Positions 8,012-16,478 of a stretch of 52,340 bases of DNA are shown piece after piece (positions within the stretch are counted from its first letter, which is position 1; every line of letters starts with the position of its first letter). Location: the NCBI GenBank assembly GCA_946639585.1, contig CAMPBS010000007.1, positions 1 to 52,340 of the forward strand. Reading direction: 5' to 3'. The notes beneath the pieces are model-generated. The model did not search any database and was not told the DNA's origin. It saw nothing but the letters and a program-made list of their open reading frames with translations. A program made the translations under genes and the position numbers. This stretch comes from an uncultured Clostridium sp. (GTDB lineage Bacteria; Bacillota; Clostridia; TANB77; CAG-508).

Positions 8012-9428
8012 TTATTCTCCAACTTCTAGGATGTATGGGTCTGTTGATGTTCCAGAGCCACTTTTGATTTTAGCTGTTGGGTTGATTAGAAATACAGGGC
8101 GAAAAGCTTTTCCTTCAGAACTTCCCACAGTAGCACCGCCATAACGTGGTTGATACCATAAATTACTATGGTATAATAAGCCGTTCGATTTCAAAAAGCG
8201 AACATAGAATTCTGAAACGTTGGATTCAGTGTAAACTTCTCTGGAAGCTAACCAATAATCAGAATTTATATTTCTTATGCTTAATAATTCCATTTGTTGG
8301 AAGTCAGTTTTTAAATCTGTTCCATAATGCGTGTCTGTTCCTTTATATCCTTGTTCTACATAAGTATCTAAATAATTATAATTATTCGAATTTGTAAATA
8401 ATTCTTCATCATTTTTATTAGAAAATGCTCCATTTAATATGCGTGATACGCTTCCAGCACATCGTGCATCTAATACTGTATTATCGCCCTCGTTTATATA
8501 TGTTTCGGCTTTCTTATTTAAATTTTCTATTGCATTATTATATGAATTTTGTGCTTTTTCTAAATTAGTTGTTCCGATGGCTCCACCTATATTATCATCT
8601 TTTCCTAAAATTACATTATCGGCTACAGAATTCGAGGTTATAATTTGTAATCCACGTTCATCATCATTATATAATACTCTACACAACTCTGCAGTATCTT
8701 CAGTTTGACCATTCATAGCATATTTTACATATGCACATGTTGTATTATTTGTAGGAACAGGAATTACATCTTTAGCAGTTGTTACTTTTAATAATGTAAC
8801 TGAAATATTTTCAATTTTGTTTCCTGATTTTCCCTCAATAGTCATAGTTGTAGTTAATTGAAGTTCATCTCCTGAGATTGAACCACCAGTTATTTTCCAT
8901 ATACCATCAGCATCTTTAGCAACAGTTGCGATAGAAGTATTTGCAATAGTACAAGTTTTTATTTCTTCAATATTATCGCCATTAATAATAACAATTGGTA
9001 CTTTTGACCTTTCTTCAACAGATATGGCATTAATAATAGCTTTATCCATAGTATCTATTGCATTAACTAAACCACCATTTGTAATCTCATATTCTCTACC
9101 AGAATACCCTTGAATAATCCAAGGTCCTATTCCTGTGACTTTTTCAATTTCAGATTGTGAAACTATTCCATTTAATGAAGTTCTTAAATCGCTTTCACTT
9201 ACCTTGCCATCTAATCCCTGTGACATGGCATTTATAACACATAACTTAATTTGTTCTAGTTCTTCTCCAAGTTTATTTTCTTCTCTAGCTTGTGTAGCTT
9301 TTTTCATTGCGCTTTCATTTCCTGTTATTGCACTTATAGTTACTCCTGCCAAAATCAAAAGTACTATAATAGTTATAATAAGCGCAATCAGTGTAATTCC
9401 GCTTGTTTTGTATTTTTAATTTTTTCAT
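8012..9428 (-). CDS. Pilin-like surface protein A with lectin-like C-terminus; requires +1 frameshift
   Basis: The reading frame encodes a prepilin-type N-terminus (GITLIALIITII, LLILAG) typical of clostridial pseudopilins, a variable middle of about 300 residues, and a C-terminal domain with YWLASREV and FRPVFLINPTAKI. That C-terminus resembles the DUF6273/C-type-lectin-like domains of exported proteins. It would be processed by a prepilin peptidase and displayed outside the cell. The only well-placed start (ATG 9428, AAGGAGG ten bases upstream) is in another frame: a +1 shift near 9399-9404 joins MKKLKIQNK to GITLIAL. In the pilin frame the upstream side ends at TAA, with no usable start codon. 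The first in-frame start-like codon, a TTG at 9358, is inside the hydrophobic helix. Pilin-like gene B has the same arrangement. Confidence 0.75.
8105..8260 (-). other. Candidate hypervariable C-terminal segment of pilin-like A
   Basis: Between YWLAS and FRPVFLI codons ending in C (TCC, TAC, AAC, TTC, CGC, GGC) are commoner than in the rest of the gene, roughly nine in 36. This agrees weakly with a DGR variable region. The same position is much clearer in pilin-like B. Confidence 0.35.
9399..9428 (-). other. Candidate +1 frameshift site, pilin-like A
   Basis: Starting at ATG 9428 the zero frame reads through CAA-AAC-AAG-CGG and stops in the pilin region. Skipping the C of CGG gives AAG-GGA-ATT and the canonical NKGITLIAL. 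CGG is expected to be a rare codon in this AT-rich genome. The surrounding 19 bases (plus strand GTAATTCCGCTTGTTTTGT) are identical at 25840-25858. Confidence 0.6.
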
Positions 9429-9469
9429 TCTAAAAATTCCTCCTTTTCTTTTGTTAATACCTTATTCTT

Positions 9470-9498
9470 ATTTTAACAATAATAAGTTTCTGTTTCAA
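9470..9498 (-). promoter_or_regulatory. Promoter of pilin-like gene A
   Basis: TTGAAA (9498-9493) and TAAAAT (9475-9470) on the minus strand, 17 bases apart, lie 41 bases upstream of ATG 9428. A repeated TTGTAATA/TGTAATA motif at 9513-9535 is shared with pilin-like gene B. Confidence 0.65.
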
Positions 9499-9512
9499 TA
9501 CTTTTTAAGAAA

Positions 9513-9535
9513 TGTAATAAAATTGTAATATTCTG
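9513..9535. promoter_or_regulatory. Conserved upstream motif of the pilin-like genes, copy A
   Basis: TGTAATA, four bases, TTGTAATATT and a nearby CTGTT match 25963-25988 upstream of gene B at the same distance (about 85 bases) from the start codon. It may be a shared regulator site. Confidence 0.5.
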
Positions 9536-9610
9536 TTTTAATGAATTGTTTATATTTTTGTACCCATCCCTAAAAATATGGGCATTTCCCTAAAATTACA
9601 AAATAGCAAA

Positions 9611-9636
9611 AACTGGTCAGTTTTATCTGACCAGTT
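9611..9636 (-). terminator. Terminator of the 9656 gene
   Basis: AACTGGTCAG (9611-9620) and CTGACCAGTT (9627-9636) pair perfectly. On the minus strand the stem runs into TTTTT. Confidence 0.85.
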
Positions 9637-9655
9637 TATTTTCTTCTTCTTTTCT

Positions 9656-10120
9656 CTATGCAAAACATAATATTGCAATTATTGTTGCAATTATTATGTC
9701 TCTTTTATTTAAGTCTTTTGGTAAGAATTCTATTTCGCCTTGTGGGTCTTTTTCATCTACAACTGATATTTTGTATGATGATACATTGTTTAGTTTGAAG
9801 AATGCTTCGAATGGCATTTCTTCTTGGTCATGGTTTATTTCTATGTATTTGCTTCCCATGTTTATATTTCTTTCTGTGAAGAATTCTATTTTTAAGTATT
9901 TGTGTTCTATTTTGTTTTCTTTGTTGTTTATTATTCCTCTTATTCTTCCATTTACTTTTGTTGCTTCTGCTTGAACTACTTCTACTTGAGATAAGTTATC
10001 TTGTCTTCTTTCAATTTCTTTATAGTTTGAGTTTAAGCCTACTGCTATTAGAAAATTTGAGAATAATGCGAATAATGCTATTAAAACTATATATAAAATG
10101 TATTTTTTTATTTTATCCAT
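9656..10120 (-). CDS. Small membrane-anchored protein, unknown function
   Basis: 154 residues. An N-terminal hydrophobic helix (residues 7-28) follows the positive MDKIKKY, then comes an extracytoplasmic segment of about 100 residues with beta-strand-like pattern (HKYLKIEFFTERNINMG, SYKISVVDEKD). A second hydrophobic helix (IIIATIIAILCFA) ends the protein abruptly. I recognise no family. Start: ATG 10120 behind AGGTGG. It has its own terminator. Its two-helix layout suggests a surface-exposed loop, but no job can be assigned. Confidence 0.75.
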   Translation of the reverse strand: MDKIKKYILYIVLIALFALFSNFLIAVGLNSNYKEIERRQDNLSQVEVVQAEATKVNGRIRGIINNKENKIEHKYLKIEFFTERNINMGSKYIEINHDQEEMPFEAFFKLNNVSSYKISVVDEKDPQGEIEFLPKDLNKRDIIIATIIAILCFA

Positions 10121-10231
10121 AATTTACCACCTATTTGTATTGTACCAAATTTCTAGGAAAAAGTCAAATTATGCAAAAGAGAAGTGTCCTAAAAAAATAC
10201 AGAGAAGGTTTACAATAAGATAAAAGAAAAA

Positions 10232-10259
10232 AGCTGCACAATTTTTTAATTGTGCAGCT
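10232..10259 (-). terminator. Terminator of the 10266 gene
   Basis: AGCTGCACAATT and AATTGTGCAGCT form a perfect 12-bp stem with a TTTT loop, followed on the minus strand by TTTTTTCTTTT. Confidence 0.92.
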
Positions 10260-10265
10260 AAGGAG

Positions 10266-10616
10266 TTAAAAGTCAAACCAGTGTACTAGCTCTGATTTTG
10301 TCCTCATGGCGTCTTCGAAAACTAAGACTCCATGTCGTCCTATCTCTTCTATTCCTAGAACATCGGCTACTAACATGACACCTTTAGCATTAAATGCATA
10401 GTAATATGCATCTTTTCTGGCTGTAAAGCCATAAATAGTGCCACATACATCGCAAATATGGATATAGTGATATTCAGCAGGAATAATAATATCCCCGGTG
10501 TTTCTGTCTATAACACCATATCTTGACGTTGGGTAGTATTCGCCATCATCATCCCGAACATTTACATTCTGTTTGATGATTTCTGGGTCTATTCGTTGAT
10601 TGATTTCGATTGCCAT
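10266..10616 (-). CDS. WG-repeat-like small protein of atypical composition
   Basis: 116 residues with one recognisable WG/KWG-like repeat (RYGVIDRNTGDIIIPAEYHYI) and a following HICDVCGTIYGF that holds two cysteines in CxxC form. No signal peptide or membrane segment is seen. Its function is unknown. Base and codon use is less AT-rich than that of its neighbours, resembling the orphan genes at 4712 and 18255. It has a strong GGAGGG ribosome binding site and a perfect terminator, so it looks like a self-contained unit. Confidence 0.75.
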   Translation of the reverse strand: MAIEINQRIDPEIIKQNVNVRDDDGEYYPTSRYGVIDRNTGDIIIPAEYHYIHICDVCGTIYGFTARKDAYYYAFNAKGVMLVADVLGIEEIGRHGVLVFEDAMRTKSELVHWFDF

Positions 10617-10664
10617 TATGAACCCTCCTTAAAATTTTTTCTATTTTTTATTATAACATTTATG

Positions 10665-13600
10665 TTAATTATTGTCAAACATTTCCAGTGTTTTTCCTAA
10701 ATAAACCGAATATATATATACCTTAAAAACTTTCATATTTAGTGATTTTTCTAGTGCTAATTTATATAGTTCTAATTGTTTTTTGTATTTTTCAATTATT
10801 TTTTTCTCTTCTCCTTCAATCACAAAATCTGTTTTATAATCTACTAGCACTAATTCATTTTGAGAATTTATATAAAATAGATCTATAATACCTTGTACTA
10901 ATACCATGTCTTTTTCATTTTCTTTTTCTATTTCACTTGCTGGTATCTCAATGTAAAATGGCTTTTCTTTATAAATCATTTTAGCAGTTTTAAGTTCCTG
11001 CCATATTGAAGATTTTGTAAATTGAAGTATTTTATTTTTATTTATTGATTCCGCTTCTTTTTTATTTATTATTCCGCTTCTTTGCATTTTTTCTATCATC
11101 TCTTGCAAGTTTTCTAATGTATATTCAATGCTTGGCTCTAGCTTTTGTAAACACAAATGCATTAAAGTACCTTTTTGTGCTGGAGTAAGTTTCTTTTCTT
11201 CATCCTTGTTTAAAAATTTAGGCTTTGGCAAATTTGTTTCCTTAGTTTCTTCTGTCTCAGCGGATAACATGTTATTTGTTGCTGTTTCCTCATTGTTTTC
11301 GTCTTCTTGATACTTTCTTTTAATTTCACTAACTGATGTTTTAGTCGGAGTAACTGTTGAAACTATATGTTCATATTTATATTCTATTGTTTCTTTTATT
11401 TTGTTTAACTCTTCTTGTTTTTCTTCTGATTTTTCTAATTCTTTTACTACATCTTTTTCATCATTTTCTGTTTCTTTTTTATCATTTGTAATGTCTGATT
11501 TTACAAGTATTTCTATTTTAGCAAGATTATTGAATTCTTCTAAATCATAACTATAATTTAGTAAAATCCAGTCTAAATATGATTTGCATTTTTTTAGTAG
11601 AATTGGATTTATTTTGTTATTTTCCTTCTTGTAGATATTAACTTCATTTATTAGTTTTCCTAACTCTTTTTCGTAATCTTTGCATACACCAGTAATTATA
11701 AGTTTTTCCTTTGCACGAGTTAAAGCAACATATAGCACTCTCATTTCTTCTGAAATACTTTCTAACTCTAGCAGGCTTTTTACAGCTGTTTTAGCATTTG
11801 TATCGTATTCTATTTGCATTTCATGATTTATGTATTTCATGCCTAATCCCAAAGAATTATGTATCAATATTTTATCTGTCTTTATTGATTGCATGTTAAA
11901 TTGTTTTCCAACATTTGATAAAAATACAACTGGAAATTCCAAGCCTTTACTTTTATGGATACTCATTATTCTTATAACATCGTCATTTTCCCCTATAAGC
12001 TTTGCAGAACCTAAATCTCCACTTCCAACTTGCAATTTATCTATAAAGTTTATAAAATTGTATAACCCTTTGAAACTTGCTGTTTCAAATTGTTTTGCCT
12101 TTTCAAATAGTGATTTTAGATTTGCTTGTCTTAAAATTCCATTTGGCATTAGTCCACAATAATTATAAAAGCCTGTATCTGAATAGATTTTCCAAATTAG
12201 TTCATCTAATGCTAAGTATTCTTGCTCTTTTCTCCATTGTTTTAGGTTATTTAGAAATTCGTCTATTTTGTTTTTCAAATCTTCGTCTACACTTAGTTTT
12301 GCTTTTAATAAACACGTATAGAAATTATCGTATTTATCACTTAATCTGATTTTGACTAAGTCATCATCTGTGAATTTTCCAATATTTGACCTCATTACTG
12401 TTACTAATGGAATGTCTTGCATTGGGTTATCTATTATTTTTAAAAGTGATATTATTGTTTGTATTTCTATTGAATCCAAATATTCTTGTGAAGTATCTGA
12501 AAATACTGGCATTCCTTGGTTTATTATTTCTTGTTCAAATACATTTGCTTTATTTTTGGTACTTCTTAAAAGAACTGCTATATCACTATATTTTATGTTT
12601 CTAAAAGTTTCTTTTTTTCTGTCATATACTTGAAATTTACTATCTACCATTTCTTTTATTTTTTTAGCTACCATTTTGGCTTCTAGCTCTATTTCTTCAT
12701 AATGCTCATCTTCGTCGTTTTCAGTATTTTCTTCATTTTCAGGTTCTATTTGTTCTTCATTTAGGTTTATAAGCATTAATTCTGTTTTTAAGTCTTCTTT
12801 GCTTTCCTTGTAATCTTCTGCTCCAAAGTTTAGGTATTCTTCTTCAGTATAGTCTACATCTCCTAGTTTTTTGCTCATAATGTTTTGAAATATTAGGTTC
12901 GTGAAATCCAATACATTTTTTCTACTTCTAAAGTTTTTGAATAACTGAATTTTAGTATCTCCGTCCTCTTGGTTCGAAGTGTAAGTGTCATATTTGCTTA
13001 AAAATAGCTCTGGCATAGCTTGTCTGAATTTGTATATACTTTGCTTAACATCTCCTACCATGAACAAGTTGTTACCAGAAGATATTGAGTTCATTATATA
13101 TTCTTGAACTAGGTTACTATCTTGGTATTCATCTATTGCAATTTCTTGAAATTTTTGACTATACATTTTGGCTACATCTGTTTTTTGTAGATTGCCTTCT
13201 TCATCTTCTTTTAACAAGATATTTAATGCAAAATGTTCTATATCACTAAAATCTACAATGTTTTTTATTTGCTTACTTTGGCTGAATTGTTTATCAAATT
13301 CGCATATTAAGCTTTCTAGTTTTTTTAGTGTTTCATACATGTCATATATATCTAAATTTGATTGTTTTGAATCACTTAGTAAAATCTTTTCGATTTTTGC
13401 ATTGCACTTTTTCTTTACCTTATCTCTTACATTTTTTATATCTTCTTTAATTGGATTTGTTGTTTTTATTGTTGGCCATTTATCAAATAGTTTGTTATTA
13501 TGGAATGTTTCAAACGCTTTGTCCCATGCTTGTACATTTTGGGAAGTGTCCCCAAAATGCACAAAAGATGATTTTAGTAATTCGAGTGAGTTTATGTCTT

Positions 13601-14363
13601 GTTCTAATGTTGCTACAGCTTTTTCGAACTCTTCTAGAGTTTCTATTTCTTTTTTGGCTTTTTGCAGGATTTTTATGTCATCTATAAGTTCTTCTTCTAT
13701 TTGTTCTAGTAATATTTTTCCCCATGGGGTTTGTGAGAAATCTTCTTCTAGTTTATCTTTTATATTAAACATTTCTACATGTTCTTTTAACCATTTTAAA
13801 GGATATGGCATACTTGAAATTGTTTTGTAAATGTTTAGAATTAGTTCTTTTAATGGTGTATCGTCTTTGTAACTTGTGTATGTGTTTATTAGTTTTAGGA
13901 AATCTTGGTTTTCTTCTTCATATTTTTGTTCAAATATGTCTTCTAAAACTTCTTGTTCTAGTATGTCTATTTCAGTTGTGTCAGCTATTCTGAAGTTTGG
14001 TGAAACATTTTGAAGTTCAAAGAAGTTGTTTCTTACTACTTCTAAACAAAATGAATCTATTGTGCATATGCTTGCTTTGTTTAATAATAGGATTTGCTTT
14101 TGTAAATTTTCATTATCTGGCTGCTCTTCTAACTTTTTGTATATTGCATCTAGCACTCTTTGTTTCATCTCACTTGCTGCTGCGTTTGTAAATGTTACAA
14201 CTAGCAATTTATCTATATCTACATTTTCATTTATTATTTTATTTATTATTCTTTCAACAAGGACCGCAGTTTTTCCACTTCCTGCAGCAGCTGCTACTAA
14301 GATGTTTTCTCCTTTTTCATATATTGAAAGTTCTTGTTCTTTTGTCCATTTTACATTTGACAT
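10665..14363 (-). CDS. addA: AddAB helicase-nuclease subunit A
   Basis: AddA is the UvrD-type helicase and nuclease subunit of AddAB, which processes double-strand breaks for RecA. Visible motifs: Walker A AAAGSGKTAVL near residue 24, DEYQDSN, VGDVKQSIYKFR, MSIHKSKGLEFP and YVALTRAKEKL, then the C-terminal RecB-type nuclease motif LVDYKTDF. Length 1232 is normal. Start: ATG 14363 with AAAGGAGAG. addB, usually directly upstream in Firmicutes, is absent: the upstream neighbour is divergent. An in-frame palindrome of the SPR family is read through at 13531-13563. Confidence 0.97.
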   Translation of the reverse strand: MSNVKWTKEQELSIYEKGENILVAAAAGSGKTAVLVERIINKIINENVDIDKLLVVTFTNAAASEMKQRVLDAIYKKLEEQPDNENLQKQILLLNKASICTIDSFCLEVVRNNFFELQNVSPNFRIADTTEIDILEQEVLEDIFEQKYEEENQDFLKLINTYTSYKDDTPLKELILNIYKTISSMPYPLKWLKEHVEMFNIKDKLEEDFSQTPWGKILLEQIEEELIDDIKILQKAKKEIETLEEFEKAVATLEQDINSLELLKSSFVHFGDTSQNVQAWDKAFETFHNNKLFDKWPTIKTTNPIKEDIKNVRDKVKKKCNAKIEKILLSDSKQSNLDIYDMYETLKKLESLICEFDKQFSQSKQIKNIVDFSDIEHFALNILLKEDEEGNLQKTDVAKMYSQKFQEIAIDEYQDSNLVQEYIMNSISSGNNLFMVGDVKQSIYKFRQAMPELFLSKYDTYTSNQEDGDTKIQLFKNFRSRKNVLDFTNLIFQNIMSKKLGDVDYTEEEYLNFGAEDYKESKEDLKTELMLINLNEEQIEPENEENTENDEDEHYEEIELEAKMVAKKIKEMVDSKFQVYDRKKETFRNIKYSDIAVLLRSTKNKANVFEQEIINQGMPVFSDTSQEYLDSIEIQTIISLLKIIDNPMQDIPLVTVMRSNIGKFTDDDLVKIRLSDKYDNFYTCLLKAKLSVDEDLKNKIDEFLNNLKQWRKEQEYLALDELIWKIYSDTGFYNYCGLMPNGILRQANLKSLFEKAKQFETASFKGLYNFINFIDKLQVGSGDLGSAKLIGENDDVIRIMSIHKSKGLEFPVVFLSNVGKQFNMQSIKTDKILIHNSLGLGMKYINHEMQIEYDTNAKTAVKSLLELESISEEMRVLYVALTRAKEKLIITGVCKDYEKELGKLINEVNIYKKENNKINPILLKKCKSYLDWILLNYSYDLEEFNNLAKIEILVKSDITNDKKETENDEKDVVKELEKSEEKQEELNKIKETIEYKYEHIVSTVTPTKTSVSEIKRKYQEDENNEETATNNMLSAETEETKETNLPKPKFLNKDEEKKLTPAQKGTLMHLCLQKLEPSIEYTLENLQEMIEKMQRSGIINKKEAESINKNKILQFTKSSIWQELKTAKMIYKEKPFYIEIPASEIEKENEKDMVLVQGIIDLFYINSQNELVLVDYKTDFVIEGEEKKIIEKYKKQLELYKLALEKSLNMKVFKVYIYSVYLGKTLEMFDNN
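13531..13563. repeat. Short palindromic repeat SPR-3, in frame inside addA
   Basis: TGTACATTTTGGG and CCCAAAATGCACA pair around AAGTGT. On the addA strand it encodes FVHFGDTSQNV without breaking the frame. It resembles protein-coding insertions of palindromic repeats in other bacteria. Confidence 0.7.
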
Positions 14364-14520
14364 TTTTTTCTCTCCTTTTGTATATCAGTATAACAATTTT
14401 GTGATTTATTTTCAAGTATAAAAGTTGTTTAAAAAATATTTAAAATATACTAGACATTTTTGTTTTTTTAAGTTATTATATTTATATAATTATAACAAAA
14501 GAAATTAGGAGGATTTAAAA

Positions 14521-14985
14521 ATGAAAAGAATTATAAAATCATTATTGGTAATATTATTTGCAATGTTTATTACTTTTGGAGGACAAGCTTTTGCTGTTAA
14601 TTTAACAGATGACGATGCAACAACATCTACTAATAAAACTGAAAGTACTACATCATCAGATAAATCAAATAGTACTTCTTCAAATAGTTCAACTTCAACT
14701 AAAAACTCATCTGATTCTTCATCTAATAGCTCAACAAATAGCTCTTCAAGTAGCTCATCAAATACAACAAAAAACAATTCAACAACTACAACAGGTAATT
14801 CTTATAGCAATGATGACGACGATCTTCTAGGTTCTTTAGATTCTGAAGATACAACTACAAAAGTAAGTAGCGTAAGTTCAGGTTCTGAAAATAATATGTC
14901 ATTTATTCTTAATGTATTTATTATTGTAATTGGAATTTTATTGGTATTACTTGCAATTGCTATTTTAATTAAATTAAAAAAATAA
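14521..14985 (+). CDS. Secreted Ser/Thr-rich membrane-anchored protein
   Basis: 154 residues: a signal peptide (MKRIIKSLLVILFAMF, probably cleaved after QAFA), a low-complexity region of about 80 residues made mostly of Ser, Thr and Asn, an acidic DDDDLLGSLDSED, and a C-terminal transmembrane helix (residues about 128-150) with a KLKK tail. It should be anchored in the membrane with a disordered outer stalk. No enzymatic domain is present. Start has AGGAGG eight bases upstream. The next gene has the same layout with a different stalk. Confidence 0.8.
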   Translation: MKRIIKSLLVILFAMFITFGGQAFAVNLTDDDATTSTNKTESTTSSDKSNSTSSNSSTSTKNSSDSSSNSSTNSSSSSSSNTTKNNSTTTTGNSYSNDDDDLLGSLDSEDTTTKVSSVSSGSENNMSFILNVFIIVIGILLVLLAIAILIKLKK

Positions 14986-14993
14986 TTTTTATT

Positions 14994-15024
14994 AAAGCGA
15001 AAAAAATATTTTTCGCTTTTTATT
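14994..15024 (+). terminator. Terminator of the 14521 gene
   Basis: AAAGCGAAAAA and TTTTTCGCTTT pair, followed by a T-rich stretch. Confidence 0.8.
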
Positions 15025-15089
15025 TTTTATGTATATTTTTCTCAAAAATTTTTAATAATATTATTAGATTTATTTTTAGGAGGTAAATT

Positions 15090-15671
15090 ATGCATAAAAA
15101 AATTATAACAGGTATAGTTTTAGCTTTTGCTATTATTTTTACATTTACTGCTTGTTGTTTTGCTGAAGATAATAATAAAAGTGCCGTAGATGGTGTTAGA
15201 GATGTTATGGGAAATGTTGAAAATGCTATGAGCAACGCAGCACAAGGTATTGGAAATGCTGCTAAAGATGCCGGAAACGCTGTTAAAAATGGTGCTGGTG
15301 CTATTGGAAATGGTATTAAGGATACAGCAAGTGATGCAGGTAAAACTGTAGAAAATAGTGCAAACAAAACTGGAGATTCCATCGAAAATGGTATTAACAA
15401 TATGGAAAATGGAATGAGTAAAGATAATAACAATAATAATGACAACAACAATAATAATGGAAATAATGACAATAACAACACAGCTAATAATGATAATAAT
15501 AATGGTGATTATACTGCAACAAGAACATCTGCAGATAATACTATGTTAGGAATGAATAGCACCGCTTGGACATGGATTATTTTAGGTATTGCTGCAATTG
15601 GTATTATTGCAATTGTTTGGTATTATACTTCTCAAGTAAATAGTCATAATAATCGTGATGATGAAAGATAA
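15090..15671 (+). CDS. Secreted Ala/Asn-rich membrane-anchored protein
   Basis: 193 residues: a signal peptide ending FTACCFAED, either a lipobox-like cut before Cys or a normal signal peptidase site; amphipathic repeats of the type NAAKDAGNAVKNGAGAIG; an Asn/Asp-rich stretch; then a transmembrane helix (WIILGIAAIGIIAIVWYY) and a short charged tail. The repeats resemble apolipoprotein- or LEA-like helices, but function is unknown. AGGAGG precedes the ATG. It lies in tandem with the Ser/Thr-rich gene. Confidence 0.8.
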   Translation: MHKKIITGIVLAFAIIFTFTACCFAEDNNKSAVDGVRDVMGNVENAMSNAAQGIGNAAKDAGNAVKNGAGAIGNGIKDTASDAGKTVENSANKTGDSIENGINNMENGMSKDNNNNNDNNNNNGNNDNNNTANNDNNNGDYTATRTSADNTMLGMNSTAWTWIILGIAAIGIIAIVWYYTSQVNSHNNRDDER

Positions 15672-15683
15672 TTTTAGTAAAAG

Positions 15684-15708
15684 CACTTAGAAAACCTAAG
15701 TGTTTTTT
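15684..15708 (+). terminator. Terminator of the 15090 gene
   Basis: CACTTAG (15684-15690) and CTAAGTG (15696-15702) pair around a five-base loop (AAAAC) and are followed by TTTTTT. Confidence 0.85.
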
Positions 15709-15716
15709 ACATTTTC

Positions 15717-15745
15717 TTTACTTCTTATTCTTTTAATGTTATAAT
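15717..15745 (+). promoter_or_regulatory. Promoter of smpB
   Basis: TTTACT (15717-15722), a 17-base spacer and TATAAT (15740-15745). Confidence 0.6.
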
Positions 15746-15782
15746 TATTAAAAACTAGTTTTAAGATTAAGAGGTAAATTTT

Positions 15783-16238
15783 ATGAATACAAAGTTAATT
15801 GCTAAAAATCCAACTGCATATCATAATTATAATATAGATGATAAAATAGAAGCAGGGATTGTGCTTTCTGGTACAGAAATAAAGTCTATTAGAAATGGAA
15901 AAGTTAATTTAAAAGACGCTTATGCCATTATAAAAAATGGAGAGGCTTTTGTTATGGGAATGCACATTAGTCCTTATGAACATGGAAACATTTTTAACAA
16001 AGATCCTTTAAGAACTAGAAAATTGCTTTTAAATAAAAAAGAAATTAACAAACTTTTTGGGCTAATTAAGCAAAAAGGTTATAGCCTTGTTCCTATTTCT
16101 ATGTATTTTAAAGGTAGCTTAGTAAAAATAGAACTTGGAATTGGAAAAGGTAAAAAATTATATGATAAACGTGAAGAAATTGCTAAAAAAGAAGCTAACT
16201 TAAGGATTCAAAAAGAGCTTAAAGCAAGAAATCAATAG
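15783..16238 (+). CDS. smpB: SsrA-binding protein SmpB
   Basis: SmpB binds tmRNA and delivers it to stalled ribosomes for trans-translation. The sequence is complete at 151 residues, with the usual N-terminus ([27 protein letters not shown]), central SPYEHGN and the basic C-terminal helix ([15 protein letters not shown]). Start: ATG 15783 after AAGAGGT. It is monocistronic, with a terminator at its stop codon. tmRNA itself (ssrA) was not found in the window. Confidence 0.97.
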   Translation: MNTKLIAKNPTAYHNYNIDDKIEAGIVLSGTEIKSIRNGKVNLKDAYAIIKNGEAFVMGMHISPYEHGNIFNKDPLRTRKLLLNKKEINKLFGLIKQKGYSLVPISMYFKGSLVKIELGIGKGKKLYDKREEIAKKEANLRIQKELKARNQ

Positions 16239-16260
16239 GCAATAGCCTATTGATTATTTT
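16231..16260 (+). terminator. Terminator of smpB
   Basis: ATCAATAGGC and GCCTATTGAT pair and include the stop codon, followed by TATTTTT. Confidence 0.75.
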
Positions 16261-16412
16261 TGTGTTTCATAGCTTGCACACTTTGACTCGTCTGGATTTT
16301 GTGTGTTTTTTCCTTGCACTGGTGCAACTAAAATTGCTTGTAAGCTACACATTTGATTTTGTTGGTTGTTATATTTACAACTTTTAACGTTACAATTTAT
16401 TTCTTGTTTCAT
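16254..16412 (-). CDS. DUF1540 domain small Cys protein
   Basis: 52 residues with four cysteines in the DUF1540 pattern (INCNVKSCKYNNQQNQMCSLQ and a last KCASYE). This family is common in clostridia and probably binds a metal, but its role is not known. I chose ATG 16412 because GGAGG lies seven bases upstream. The longer reading has no such site. The end converges with smpB and abuts its terminator. Confidence 0.85.
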   Translation of the reverse strand: MKQEINCNVKSCKYNNQQNQMCSLQAILVAPVQGKNTQNPDESKCASYETQK

Positions 16413-16423
16413 AATCTTGCCTC

Positions 16424-16460
16424 CATAAAAAAAATTATGAACAAAGTTGTTCATAATTTT
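16424..16460 (-). terminator. Terminator of metG
   Basis: AAAATTATGAAC and GTTCATAATTTT form a near-perfect palindrome (16431-16460). On the minus strand it runs into eight T residues, just before the DUF1540 ribosome binding site. Confidence 0.85.
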
Positions 16461-16478
16461 ATTATGTGTTTTATTTAA

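Noticed and set aside
10180..10197. GAAGTGTCC near 10180 as another palindrome copy
   Set aside because: Only the centre matches. No pairing arms are present.
15420..15520. Repeats of AAT/AAC that look like a tandem repeat or template repeat
   Set aside because: They are Asn/Asp codons of the 15090 protein, in frame, and do not match either candidate variable region.
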